From Salinicoccus sesuvii (lineage in GTDB: Bacteria > Bacillota > Bacilli > Staphylococcales > Salinicoccaceae), in the NCBI RefSeq assembly GCF_042648145.1, contig NZ_JBHRWV010000008.1, forward strand, positions 1 to 64,000: 64,000 nucleotides of DNA, read 5' to 3'. A program made the position numbers and the translations under genes. The notes under the pieces are model-generated. The model ran no database searches and was not told the origin of the DNA. It worked only from the letters and a program-made list of their open reading frames with translations. This document shows, one piece after another, positions 53,563-61,686 of the stretch; positions within the stretch are counted from its first letter, which is position 1; every line of letters starts with the position of its first letter.

Positions 53563-54519
53563 CTACTTCACAGGTGTAATAGGCTGTCCACCGTTCAGTA
53601 CTTCCATTATATTATTAACGCACAGGTTCATCATGTTGTTTCTCGTATCTACTGAGGCACTACCGATATGCGGAAGCAGGGTCATATTATCTATATTGAC
53701 AAATGGGTGATCCTTGTCGATCGGCTCATTCTCAAATACATCCAGAGCAGCACCTTTGATCTGGCCCTGTTTCACCGCTTCAGCTAAATCCGCTTCAACA
53801 ACATGGGCACCGCGCCCGATATTTATGAAGAATGCCGTGTCTTTCATTCGCTCGAATGCTGCTTTGTCAAAGCGATACTTCGTCTCATCTGTCAGAGGTG
53901 CTGCACATAATACAAAGTCGGATGCAGACAGCAGGTCCTCGAACGATACAAATTCTGCTCCAAGGGAGTCTCCGAGTTCTGACTGACTACGATTATGATA
54001 AAGCACTTTCGTGCGAAAGCCACTAAGTCTTCTCGCAAATGCTGCACCGATTGAGCCCATACCAAAAATACCGACTGTTTTTCCGAATATATCAGTACCA
54101 GCCATATGATACGGACTCCAACCAGACCATTCCCCTGCCATCAGTTGGCGGTTCGCCTCGAGTACCCGGCGTGCTGATGTAAGCATGAGAGTAAACGCGA
54201 GCTCTGCGGTGGTCTCTGTCAAAACATCCGGTGTATTTGTAATGATGACGTTATGGTTTCTTGCCGCCTCGATATCGATATTATCGTAGCCCACTGCAAG
54301 ATTGGCGACCACTTTGAGGTGCTTCGCATTCGCAAGCATCTCTTCGTCAATCTTGTCGCTAAGCATGGTGAGTACGCCATGAGCATCTGATGTTTCCTCA
54401 AGGAAACGTTCACGCGGCATTGGCTGCTCGGCTTCATCCCATACAAAGACTTCAAAGTCCTTTTCAAGCTTTTCAACCATCGACGGATTGATCCTTCTCG
54501 TAATTACAATCTTCTTCAT
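53563..54519 (-). CDS. D-2-hydroxyacid dehydrogenase (glyoxylate/hydroxypyruvate reductase type)
   Basis: NAD(P)-dependent reductase of the D-isomer hydroxyacid dehydrogenase family, 318 aa. NAD motif GIFGMGSIGAAFARRL (about 149-164), catalytic Arg in INIGRGAHV (about 234), Glu in DVFENEPI (about 264) and His in LLPHIGSA (about 284). Closest known function is glyoxylate or hydroxypyruvate reductase, but substrate assignment from sequence is uncertain. The ATG follows the upstream phosphatase stop immediately (TAAATG), so the two are cotranscribed. Confidence 0.9.
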   Translation of the reverse strand: MKKIVITRRINPSMVEKLEKDFEVFVWDEAEQPMPRERFLEETSDAHGVLTMLSDKIDEEMLANAKHLKVVANLAVGYDNIDIEAARNHNVIITNTPDVLTETTAELAFTLMLTSARRVLEANRQLMAGEWSGWSPYHMAGTDIFGKTVGIFGMGSIGAAFARRLSGFRTKVLYHNRSQSELGDSLGAEFVSFEDLLSASDFVLCAAPLTDETKYRFDKAAFERMKDTAFFINIGRGAHVVEADLAEAVKQGQIKGAALDVFENEPIDKDHPFVNIDNMTLLPHIGSASVDTRNNMMNLCVNNIMEVLNGGQPITPVK

Positions 54520-55284
54520 TTACTCAACACTCCATTCACTCAATTGATCTATCATATGTTCAGGCTGTCTTTCTTGCGTCTTTACCTGTTCCCGAGAAGT
54601 AACACCAGTATTGACATGTAGCGTCGCCACTCCGTTATCAAGACCAGTCCGAATGTCAGTATCATAGTTGTCACCGACTAGAATTACTTTATCTTTAGAC
54701 AGACCCAGTGCTTTGACAGCTGCCTCAAGAATAATACCTTTAGGTTTGCCGATGACAATCGGTTCCACATCCGTTGTGCTTGCAAGGACAGAGACGAGTG
54801 AACCATTTCCCGGGAGGAACCCTTCATCACTTGGAAACTTTCTATCCGGGTTGGTCGATATAAATTTTGCCCCTGCAGAAATCAGGCGCGCCCCATGTGC
54901 CAATTTTTCATACGTAAGTGCAGTATCAAGACCCATGACGACAAAGTCAGGGTTCTCATCTGTTAAAACACATCCTGCAGCCTCCAAAGTGGAAGACAAG
55001 CCACTTGTACCGATGACATGAACGGAGGCCCCAGGAAACTCTGCCTTCAGATAGGCAGCTGTCGTCATGGCAGATGTATAGAGTGTTCTTGGGTGGATAT
55101 CAAATCCCATATCAATTAGTTTTTGCGCTGCCTCGGTCTGTGTTTTCGTCGCGTTATTTGTCAGAAATACATAAGGGATGGCTGCTTTATTCAATCTGTC
55201 TATAAAATCAATTGCGCCTTCAATCACCGTGCCACCGTTGTACATCGTACCATCCAGATCAATCAGATACCCTTCATACTTCAT
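54520..55284 (-). CDS. HAD-IIA (NagD/YutF-like) phosphatase
   Basis: 254 aa haloacid dehalogenase phosphatase with a C2a cap. Motif I LIDLDGTMYNGG (about 6-17), motif II VFLTNNATKT (about 40-49), motif III Lys in GKPKG (about 180) and GDNYDTDI (about 205-212). Resembles YutF/NagD, nucleotide or glycerol phosphate phosphatases. ATG 55284 is chosen for its GAGGAGG 6 bases upstream; the frame is open 35 codons further without signals. It overlaps the yutE-type gene by 11 bases. Confidence 0.92.
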   Translation of the reverse strand: MKYEGYLIDLDGTMYNGGTVIEGAIDFIDRLNKAAIPYVFLTNNATKTQTEAAQKLIDMGFDIHPRTLYTSAMTTAAYLKAEFPGASVHVIGTSGLSSTLEAAGCVLTDENPDFVVMGLDTALTYEKLAHGARLISAGAKFISTNPDRKFPSDEGFLPGNGSLVSVLASTTDVEPIVIGKPKGIILEAAVKALGLSKDKVILVGDNYDTDIRTGLDNGVATLHVNTGVTSREQVKTQERQPEHMIDQLSEWSVE

Positions 55285-55705
55285 GTTGACCTCCTCGAAA
55301 AGCTGTAATTGCCTGACCTTCATTTTGGAAGAAATTGAAGACATTCTCTTTGTAGTCCCGGTAAGCTGATAGATGTGCAATGAAGTCATCCTTCATCTCT
55401 TCGTGGCTGAGATTTGTATAGTTGCGTGTGAGCTCGCTACGCCACTTAAACGTTGCCTGGAAATGGTGGTTGTCTGACTCTTTTATTACCCCTTCATTGG
55501 CCATGATATCCATAACATCTTTATAGCTGCCTGGATCACGCAAAATGAATGCGTCTATAATCATGTTGCCTACGTCTACGACCGCCTCTATTAACATGTG
55601 ACAAGCCCGTTCCAGAGCAAGTCCATGCCTTTTTTCAAACGCCTCTGTCAGTTGTTCTATATAATCGAGACGCTCTAGCAGTACGTCTTTATCTACAAAA
55701 TACAT
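55274..55705 (-). CDS. DUF86 HEPN-domain protein (YutE type)
   Basis: 143 aa all-helical HEPN protein. DUF86 contains the HepT toxins. The HEPN ribonuclease motif (Arg-polar-...-His) is visible as RNYTNLSH (about 110-117). The usual antitoxin partner, an MNT nucleotidyltransferase, is absent; neighbours are a NagD-like phosphatase and a DUF3055 gene, the arrangement of chromosomal yutE in Bacillales. ATG 55705 has TAGGAGTG 6 bases upstream. A housekeeping role is more likely than a toxin role. Confidence 0.85.
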   Translation of the reverse strand: MYFVDKDVLLERLDYIEQLTEAFEKRHGLALERACHMLIEAVVDVGNMIIDAFILRDPGSYKDVMDIMANEGVIKESDNHHFQATFKWRSELTRNYTNLSHEEMKDDFIAHLSAYRDYKENVFNFFQNEGQAITAFRGGQHEV

Positions 55706-55792
55706 TATCGACACTCCTATCACCGTTCTTTTGTAACTCACTCAATAATATGATAGCATAATTCCTGTATACTTGAACTGGAGGAGAACGCC

Positions 55793-56059
55793 GTGATCGA
55801 CTTCTTTCTTTATGATGAATCGGAAGATACAAATACACGCTACGTCAGTTTCGTTGGAGAGCACTCCCGATACGATTTGGCGATTATACAGACTGACCGC
55901 TACTTCGGTAAGAGTCTCGTATTGAATACCCAGAGTAACAGATTTGGTATCATCGGAAGCGATGACCTTGAAGAAGAGGGCTATATCGCCCATATACTCG
56001 GACTAAACGACGAAGAGGCTGCTGAGGTGGAGTCTTTCCTCTCTGAAATCATCGTTTAA
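55793..56059 (+). CDS. DUF3055 family protein
   Basis: 88 aa acidic protein. The pattern FFLYDESEDTNTRYVSFVGEHSRYDLAII and QSNRFGIIGSDDLEEEGYI fits DUF3055 proteins of Bacillales, which have no known function. The start is GTG 55793, with GGAGGAG 6 bases upstream. It is an isolated plus-strand gene between yutE and yutD, closed by a terminator. Confidence 0.8.
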   Translation: MIDFFLYDESEDTNTRYVSFVGEHSRYDLAIIQTDRYFGKSLVLNTQSNRFGIIGSDDLEEEGYIAHILGLNDEEAAEVESFLSEIIV

Positions 56060-56075
56060 ATGAATATAAAAATCG

Positions 56076-56110
56076 AGCCTGCGTTTCCCCTTCAGGAAAC
56101 GCAGGCTTTC
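56076..56110. terminator. Bidirectional terminator between DUF3055 gene and yutD
   Basis: A 13-bp perfect stem (AGCCTGCGTTTCC and complement) with a 6-base loop and flanking A/T runs. Confidence 0.88.
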
Positions 56111-56519
56111 TACTGTTTATTACTATGCTGGCGGGCAGCGAGTGTTCTCGCGTTTGTTTGAGTCTCAGGAACTTCGTTCACTGTTTCAGCTTCCTTAGTC
56201 TCCACCGCGTCTTCATCGCCATCCTCTTCGCGCTCTTTCATTTCCGTCTTAGGGACTTTGCGCAGAACAAAGTATGCACACCCGAAATTACAGTATTCGT
56301 ATAGATAGTCCTGGATAGCACTATACTTCTTATCCCGTTCTACCTTTTTTTATTATCTCTGTAGAAACCGGTCAATCGCAGCTTTTCGTAGCCGATATCG
56401 CCAACAATATAGTCGTATTTGTTAAGGACTTCACTGTACTTGCTTTCAAACTGCGTTTCATCAAAAGCATCTCGGTAATTTTCGACCAGTTCGAAATTCA
56501 TATGGTCCACCGTAATCAT
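56110..56519 (-). pseudogene. yutD: YutD family gene (DUF1027) interrupted by a frameshift in an A7 run
   Basis: The first part (from ATG 56519, AAAGGTGAG upstream) encodes the YutD N-terminal domain: NFELVENYRDAFDE and YDYIVGDIGYEKLRLTGFY, then stops at TAG 56340-56342 just after seven A (56351-56345, minus strand). One extra A restores the frame: KKKVERDKKYSAIQDYL, YEYCNFGCAYFVLRKV, an acidic tail and a stop at 56110-56112. That second half carries the conserved YutD core. It may be a sequencing error, a real mutation, or slippage that yields the full protein of about 136 aa. It follows lipA by 4 bases. Function of the family is not established. Confidence 0.85.
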
Positions 56520-56523
56520 AGTT

Positions 56524-57444
56524 CTACTCACCTTTCAATAATTCGTCGCCTATAGCCTGTCTTGCTTTGGCTGCTTCATTCACCTGCTCATCGGCATGAT
56601 AGCTTGAACGCACCATCGGCCCCGCCTGACAGTGCTTGAAGCCTTTTTCCATCGCCACTTTTCTAAGTTTACCAAATTCAAGTGGTGTATAGTACTTCTG
56701 GACTTTGAGGTGTTTTCTTGAAGGTTGCAGGTATTGGCCGATTGTCATGATATCTACATCATGTGCTCTCAAGTCGTCCATTGTCTGGTGAATTTCCTCC
56801 ACCGTTTCACCTAGGCCGACCATAAGGCTTGATTTCGTCGGTATTTCAGGATACATCTCTTTGGCACGCTGCAGAAATTCGAGAGTTCTGCGGTATTTTG
56901 CTTTAGCACGCACCCTCGGTGTCAGGCGCTCGACAGTTTCGATATTATGGTTCATGATATCAGGTTTGGCATCCATTAATGTCTTTAAGTTGTTATACTC
57001 ACCGCCCATATCGGAGGGTAATACCTCAATTGTGGTAAATGGATTCTTCTCGCGCACTTTTCTTACAGTTTCTGCATAGACAGCAGATCCTCCATCTTTC
57101 AGGTCGTCTCTTGCCACTGCAGTAATGACGACATGCTTTAAATTCATCAGCTGTACAGATTCCGCTACACGGTTCGGTTCATCCCAGTCGAGCTCATTCG
57201 GAAGACCAGTTTTCACAGCACAGAATCTACAGGCGCGTGTACATACTGCGCCAAGAATCATGAAAGTCGCTGTCCGACGCTCTCCCCAGCACTCATGTAT
57301 ATTAGGACACTTTGCTTCCTCACATACAGTATGCAGATTCTTCTCACGCATCATCTTCTTCAGACCAGTGTAGTTCTTGTTGGTGTTCAATTTGATTTTC
57401 AGCCAGTCGGGTTTTCTTAGTATTTCTTCGTTTTTCGTGACCAT
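56524..57444 (-). CDS. lipA: Lipoyl synthase
   Basis: Radical SAM enzyme inserting two sulfurs into protein-bound octanoyl groups to make lipoyl cofactors for pyruvate and other 2-oxoacid dehydrogenases. 306 aa. The auxiliary cluster cysteines are in CEEAKCPNIHECW (about 41-53), the radical SAM CxxxCxxC in CTRACRFCAV (about 68-77), and the C-terminal RSSYHA Ser is present (about 280). It depends on Fe-S assembly proteins encoded nearby (nfu, IscA type). Overlapped in its ribosome-site region by yutD downstream. Confidence 0.97.
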   Translation of the reverse strand: MVTKNEEILRKPDWLKIKLNTNKNYTGLKKMMREKNLHTVCEEAKCPNIHECWGERRTATFMILGAVCTRACRFCAVKTGLPNELDWDEPNRVAESVQLMNLKHVVITAVARDDLKDGGSAVYAETVRKVREKNPFTTIEVLPSDMGGEYNNLKTLMDAKPDIMNHNIETVERLTPRVRAKAKYRRTLEFLQRAKEMYPEIPTKSSLMVGLGETVEEIHQTMDDLRAHDVDIMTIGQYLQPSRKHLKVQKYYTPLEFGKLRKVAMEKGFKHCQAGPMVRSSYHADEQVNEAAKARQAIGDELLKGE

Positions 57445-57540
57445 AACGCAACGCCCCCCTATATCTATGTCATAATCATATTATCATAATTATACTATTG
57501 TAGTAGGAAAAATTTAAATTGTTTAAATTATCGAATATAC

Positions 57541-57570
57541 AAAAAACCACCACTGTAGAGTGGTGGTTTT
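57541..57570 (-). terminator. Terminator of the NhaC-family gene
   Basis: AACCACCACT/AGTGGTGGTT 10-bp stem with a GTAG loop and a TTTTTTG tail on the minus strand. Confidence 0.88.
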
Positions 57571-57576
57571 ATCAAA

Positions 57577-59169
57577 CTAGGATTGTGCTTTCTTTCTGTT
57601 GATCGGCGTATAAATGACCTTCGCTACAACGAAGACAAGTATGATTAATACCAGAAGTACACCGAGTGATAACAGGAGACTCGATGTCAGTCCAAGAACC
57701 AAATAGCCGATCAGTGCGATTATCGCAGACCCGACTGCATAAGGGAGCTGTGTCATAACGTGCACAATATGATTACACCCTGCACCAGTTGAGGACAGAA
57801 TTGTGGAATCGGATATCGGCGAACAGTGATCACCGAATACCGCACCAGCGAGCACAGCAGCGATACTTGGTAGCAGTAGATCTGTTTCTCCAAGTGAAAT
57901 CATGATTTCACCAGTGATTGGAATCAATATACCGAAAGATCCCCAACTCGTCCCTGTGGCCAAAGCCATTATACAAGCTACAGCAAAGACGACAGCAAGC
58001 AGTACACCGACCGGTAAGTTGGAACGTTCGACTATATCGCCGAGAAGTTCCCCCGTACCAAGCTGACCGATCAGATCACCGATCATCCACGCCAGTGTCA
58101 ATACAAGGATGGCTGGGAACATCGCCTTGAAACCAGTCTTAACACCGAGCCAAATTTCACTCTTGCCGAAGTCTTTATCATGACGAGTGTCCTTGAAGAA
58201 ATAGAACAAGCTCAGCGCTAGTCCGACAACACCCCCGATGACGAGCGAATGTGTAACTAGCGTATTCTCGAAAATACTGAAAATATTCATGGACTCACCG
58301 GTGATTGCCCCTGTTACAAACATTGAAATGACGACAGTGATTGCAAGTCCAAGTATTGGAATGATCAGTGCTTTCGCTGAGCCGTCCGGATGTACTGGGA
58401 GTGCTTCATCGGTCTCTCCCGGAGCTTCCCGTGGGTTTTCAACAAGTTGCCCTTCATTGAGGGCCAACGTTTCATGTTTGCGCATCGGTCCGATATCAAA
58501 TCGGGTGACGATGACAATGAACATCATAGCAATCGCGGTCAGTACATAGAAATTCATTGGAATCATATAGACGAAAGCTTGAAACGGCGTGATTGCAACG
58601 AGACCAGCTGCTGCAAGCAATGGCGCCACAAGACCCATGATACCAGCACCCCAGCTGGATATCGGGGCAATGACGGAGACCGGCGAAGCGGTCGTATCAA
58701 TCAGATAAGCCAGTTTGGCCCTGGAAACGTTGTATTTGTCAGTCAGTGGCTTAGCCACTTGGCCGACAATCAGTGCACTAAAATAGTCGTCGATAAAGAC
58801 AATGATACCAAGCAGGGCTGTTGTTAGATTTGCCCCCCTGCGTGACTTTACTTTTGTCAGTGCCCATCCGGTAAATGCTCTGGCACCGCCCGACATATTA
58901 ATGAAGGCTGTCATAATGCCAAGCAAACTTAAAAAGATAAGGATGAAGGCGTTCCATGTATTGATGGCACCATCATCAACAAAAATCATAGCGAAGCTAC
59001 CCCAAATTATCTGAAGGGTTTCTAAAATTGCGGCCCCTGCAACGACAAATGCTGAAGTAACAATACCGACACCTAGACTGATGCCTACTTTACGTGTCAG
59101 TATCACCAAAAGCAGGGTAAGCAGTGGTGGAATGAGGGAGTTGTACTCCCAGTTGAGTATGCTTTCCAT
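57577..59169 (-). CDS. lysW: NhaC-family transporter, probable lysine transporter (LysW type)
   Basis: 530 aa, about twelve helices. The family core IVFIDDYFSALIVGQVAKPLTDKYNVSRAKLAYLIDTTASPVSV region (about 125-165) and the GDHCSPISDSTILSSTGAGC segment (about 449-468) are typical of NhaC-superfamily carriers. By sequence alone it would be called a Na+/H+ antiporter. The leader carries a lysine riboswitch with its own terminator, and lysine-regulated NhaC proteins have been proposed as lysine importers. The transport substrate is therefore inferred from regulation. Confidence 0.8.
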   Translation of the reverse strand: MESILNWEYNSLIPPLLTLLLVILTRKVGISLGVGIVTSAFVVAGAAILETLQIIWGSFAMIFVDDGAINTWNAFILIFLSLLGIMTAFINMSGGARAFTGWALTKVKSRRGANLTTALLGIIVFIDDYFSALIVGQVAKPLTDKYNVSRAKLAYLIDTTASPVSVIAPISSWGAGIMGLVAPLLAAAGLVAITPFQAFVYMIPMNFYVLTAIAMMFIVIVTRFDIGPMRKHETLALNEGQLVENPREAPGETDEALPVHPDGSAKALIIPILGLAITVVISMFVTGAITGESMNIFSIFENTLVTHSLVIGGVVGLALSLFYFFKDTRHDKDFGKSEIWLGVKTGFKAMFPAILVLTLAWMIGDLIGQLGTGELLGDIVERSNLPVGVLLAVVFAVACIMALATGTSWGSFGILIPITGEIMISLGETDLLLPSIAAVLAGAVFGDHCSPISDSTILSSTGAGCNHIVHVMTQLPYAVGSAIIALIGYLVLGLTSSLLLSLGVLLVLIILVFVVAKVIYTPINRKKAQS

Positions 59170-59203
59170 ATATTTGTAACCTCCTAAAACTTATTTGAAC
59201 CAC

Positions 59204-59249
59204 AAAAAAGACATCACAGCAGCATTACAGAATCAGCCACCGTGACGTC
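59204..59249 (-). terminator. Riboswitch-controlled terminator before the NhaC-family gene
   Basis: Minus-strand GACGTCACGG pairs with CTGTGATGTC (two G-U pairs) and is followed by six T. It lies just after the lysine aptamer, 40 bases before the start codon, so lysine binding would stop transcription. Confidence 0.85.
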
Positions 59250-59254
59250 TCTCA

Positions 59255-59413
59255 CTAGTTTGTAGCGCATCATCGCAATGACAGTGCCAAGCCTATTCGA
59301 CCTGACCCCAGAAAAACACCCCGCCGGGTGCATTCTTCGGCAACTGCTCCTTTCCACGATTTCAAAGCATGCCTGCTCCCTCGTGTACTCATGGCCGTTG
59401 CGACCTCTACCTT
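59255..59413 (-). ncRNA. Lysine riboswitch (L-box) aptamer
   Basis: Minus-strand conserved blocks appear in order: GTAGAGGTCGC, ATGAGTA, GTGGAAAGGAGCAGTTGCCGAAG (split as GGAAAGG and TTGCCGAAG), CTGGGGTCAGG, GGCACTGTCA and a closing GCGCTAC that pairs with GTAG of the 5' end. This is the L-box layout. It fills the roughly 295-base gap upstream of the NhaC-family gene and needs no other gene there. Confidence 0.88.
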
Positions 59414-59436
59414 TTATTCTTCAATTGTTACAGCAT

Positions 59437-59464
59437 ATTATAGCACATATTGTGTGTTTTTCAA
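59437..59464 (-). promoter_or_regulatory. Promoter of the lysine-riboswitch transcript
   Basis: Minus-strand TTGAAA (59459-59464) and TATAAT (59437-59442) with a 16-base spacer, about 24 bases before the aptamer. Confidence 0.6.
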
Positions 59465-60781
59465 CTACAATTCGGAACCGTAAATCTTGACGATGTCTCT
59501 TAGGAATTCGGGCATTTTGTATATCTTCTTTGAATATCTAAATTGCGGGAATATCCTGCCGAATGTATACATGTCGAGTGTGCCGAGGGTATAATGCTTT
59601 CGGTCCTCAATCACTTCACCATTAACATAATATTCGCGTTCGGATTGGACGTAACCGATATTCTCGGCAACAAAGCAACCGAATATATCGCCCCTGAAAC
59701 CGAGCCCTCTTATAATCTCGTCTTTGAACTCATGCTTTGAGGCCTGATTGAATACTTCTTTCAATTCACGCCCCGTCAGCTCAATCTGGACTGTATTGAT
59801 GGCATGGGGAAGTACTTTGTGAAGATCATAGTCTGTCAGTGCCCCGCCCTCAAACGGTTTTACGATAAGGCCAGTATGGATTAGACTTACGTCGCTGTCT
59901 GTAAATAGACGGACCATACGAGCGAGTGAAGTAATAAAGTGACTCGTTGAATATAGCCTGCGTTCTATCGGTGCAGCGGAATCTTTGATTACGGTCGACA
60001 ACATGTCGCGTCCAATTTCGTAATAGTGATCGTCACTGCTTGTAAGCAGATCGGTATCATAAAGTCGGGCACGTTTGCCGATAAGTTTCTTTCCTTCAAA
60101 CTGGAGGGTCACCTCACCGACATAATCACCATACCGTCCGGCTGCCCCAAGCAGTGTATCGCCGATCCATTCTCCTTCTTCAAAATAGTGATGAGTATGG
60201 GAACTTAATATGACATCTATCTCGGGAAACATCATTGCGAGCGATTCGTCGTCATATCTGCCAAGATGACTCATCATGACGATGCAGTCTACTTCTGTAT
60301 TAATTTCACGTATCGCTTTTAAAACCCAATCGAAGCTTTCTGACACTTCCCAGCCAAGTGCCTTATAGAACGGTGTAAACTCTACAGTTGCTGCGATAAA
60401 ACCGAATTTGATGCCATTGACTTCCTTGATAACGTAGGGTTTGAAGTATGGAGATTCACTGCCTACTTCACGCAGGTTGGCACAGATGATATCAAAATCT
60501 GCGTTATCGTAAAGAGATTTGAGATCGTCCTTTTGCAGTGTAATCCCTTCATTATTACCGATGGTTGCCACGTCGCATCCCGCTTCGTTGAGTATGTCGA
60601 TATTCCCTTTGCCGAGTGTCGCTTCAGTGTAGGGATGCGATCGATCGACGTGATCACCGAGGTCGACATATACCATTTCGTCTTTAAGTTGTCTTTTTTT
60701 ATTGTTTAGAAAGTCTTTTATCTTCAAATAGTTGTACAGATGACTGTGGATGTCATTTGTATGAAAAAGCTTCACTTCCAT
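59465..60781 (-). CDS. Metallophosphatase/5'-nucleotidase family protein (YunD type)
   Basis: 438 aa two-domain protein. N-terminal dimetal phosphoesterase motifs: HTNDIHSHL (8-16), VDLGDHVDRS (about 41-50), GNNEG (about 77-81), MSHLGRYDDE (about 160) and SSHTHHYFE (about 184). The C-terminal 5'-nucleotidase-like domain follows from about 250. No signal peptide, so it is probably cytoplasmic, as YunD. Substrate unknown; nucleotides or their sugars are likely. Next to the TSUP and DUF72 genes in the order seen for yunD-yunE-yunF. Confidence 0.88.
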   Translation of the reverse strand: MEVKLFHTNDIHSHLYNYLKIKDFLNNKKRQLKDEMVYVDLGDHVDRSHPYTEATLGKGNIDILNEAGCDVATIGNNEGITLQKDDLKSLYDNADFDIICANLREVGSESPYFKPYVIKEVNGIKFGFIAATVEFTPFYKALGWEVSESFDWVLKAIREINTEVDCIVMMSHLGRYDDESLAMMFPEIDVILSSHTHHYFEEGEWIGDTLLGAAGRYGDYVGEVTLQFEGKKLIGKRARLYDTDLLTSSDDHYYEIGRDMLSTVIKDSAAPIERRLYSTSHFITSLARMVRLFTDSDVSLIHTGLIVKPFEGGALTDYDLHKVLPHAINTVQIELTGRELKEVFNQASKHEFKDEIIRGLGFRGDIFGCFVAENIGYVQSEREYYVNGEVIEDRKHYTLGTLDMYTFGRIFPQFRYSKKIYKMPEFLRDIVKIYGSEL

Positions 60782-60791
60782 CGAATCACCT

Positions 60792-61613
60792 CTATATGAT
60801 GGTCTGTAAAATCATGTATACGCCAAGCAGCAACAGCACCGTACGCAGCACTACCACCATCGTATCGGAATTAAAGCGCCGATTGATGGAGACACCGATC
60901 TTGGCGCCAAGGAAGGCTGCTGGAACGAGGAACAGTACGTACCAGAAGTCTACATTACCCTGGAGCACATGACCAGTAGCAGCAGCCGTCCCAGAGAAGA
61001 AAACCATCATCATGCTCGTACCGATGGCGATGGATGCCGGCATACGGAACACAAGCAACATGAGCGGTGTCATAAGCGCCCCCCCACCAATACCGAAAAG
61101 ACCAGTAAAGAAGCCAACGATGAATGTCGAGATGATGGCGATGTACGCTGGGAATCCATAGTGGTGGACTTCCCCCATATTGTCAACATGCGGCTCCATG
61201 TAGCGTTCGTTCTGGAAAATTGAGATCGGTTTGATTCTATCTCTTACAAGAAGGAGAGTACTCAGGCCAATCAGAAATATACCGAAGTAGAGGTTGAAGC
61301 TGTCGATGGTGAAGAACTGGCTGGCGTAAGAGCCAACAAAAGCGCCTGGCATGATGCCGATCAAAAACCGCAGGCCATTTTTCATATCGACTTGGTTGCT
61401 TCGTCCATAGGAGAGCATCGCAGACAACCCGATAACAATCAGCACAACACTTGACGTACCGACGGCACTCTGCGGAGTGATTTGTTCTAGTATTCCTATG
61501 TTGATACCAAAAAATATCAGCAGCGGCACAATGATGACACCGCCACCAATGCCGACCAGAGATCCAAGGGTAGACGCAAGAAGTCCGATCAGTACGAGGA
61601 TGACGTATTCCAT
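60792..61613 (-). CDS. TSUP family permease (TauE/SafE, YunE type)
   Basis: 273 aa, about eight helices in two repeats. The repeated signatures are SLVGIGGGVIIVPLL (about 18-32) and GLFGIGGGALMTPLML (about 174-189), typical of the TauE/SafE sulfite/organosulfonate exporter family. The transported anion cannot be told from sequence. Ends 10 bases before the yunD start, so likely cotranscribed. Confidence 0.9.
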   Translation of the reverse strand: MEYVILVLIGLLASTLGSLVGIGGGVIIVPLLIFFGINIGILEQITPQSAVGTSSVVLIVIGLSAMLSYGRSNQVDMKNGLRFLIGIMPGAFVGSYASQFFTIDSFNLYFGIFLIGLSTLLLVRDRIKPISIFQNERYMEPHVDNMGEVHHYGFPAYIAIISTFIVGFFTGLFGIGGGALMTPLMLLVFRMPASIAIGTSMMMVFFSGTAAATGHVLQGNVDFWYVLFLVPAAFLGAKIGVSINRRFNSDTMVVVLRTVLLLLGVYMILQTII

Positions 61614-61686
61614 TTCTATTACTCCTTTAGAGAACCAGAGAATCCTGGCTTAATTATCCCTTGGAATTTTCCCTTTGTTTAATTGC

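Noticed and set aside
55274..55705. HepT/MntA toxin-antitoxin system
   Set aside because: The HepT-like protein is present but no MNT nucleotidyltransferase gene is adjacent; the context matches the chromosomal yutE locus.
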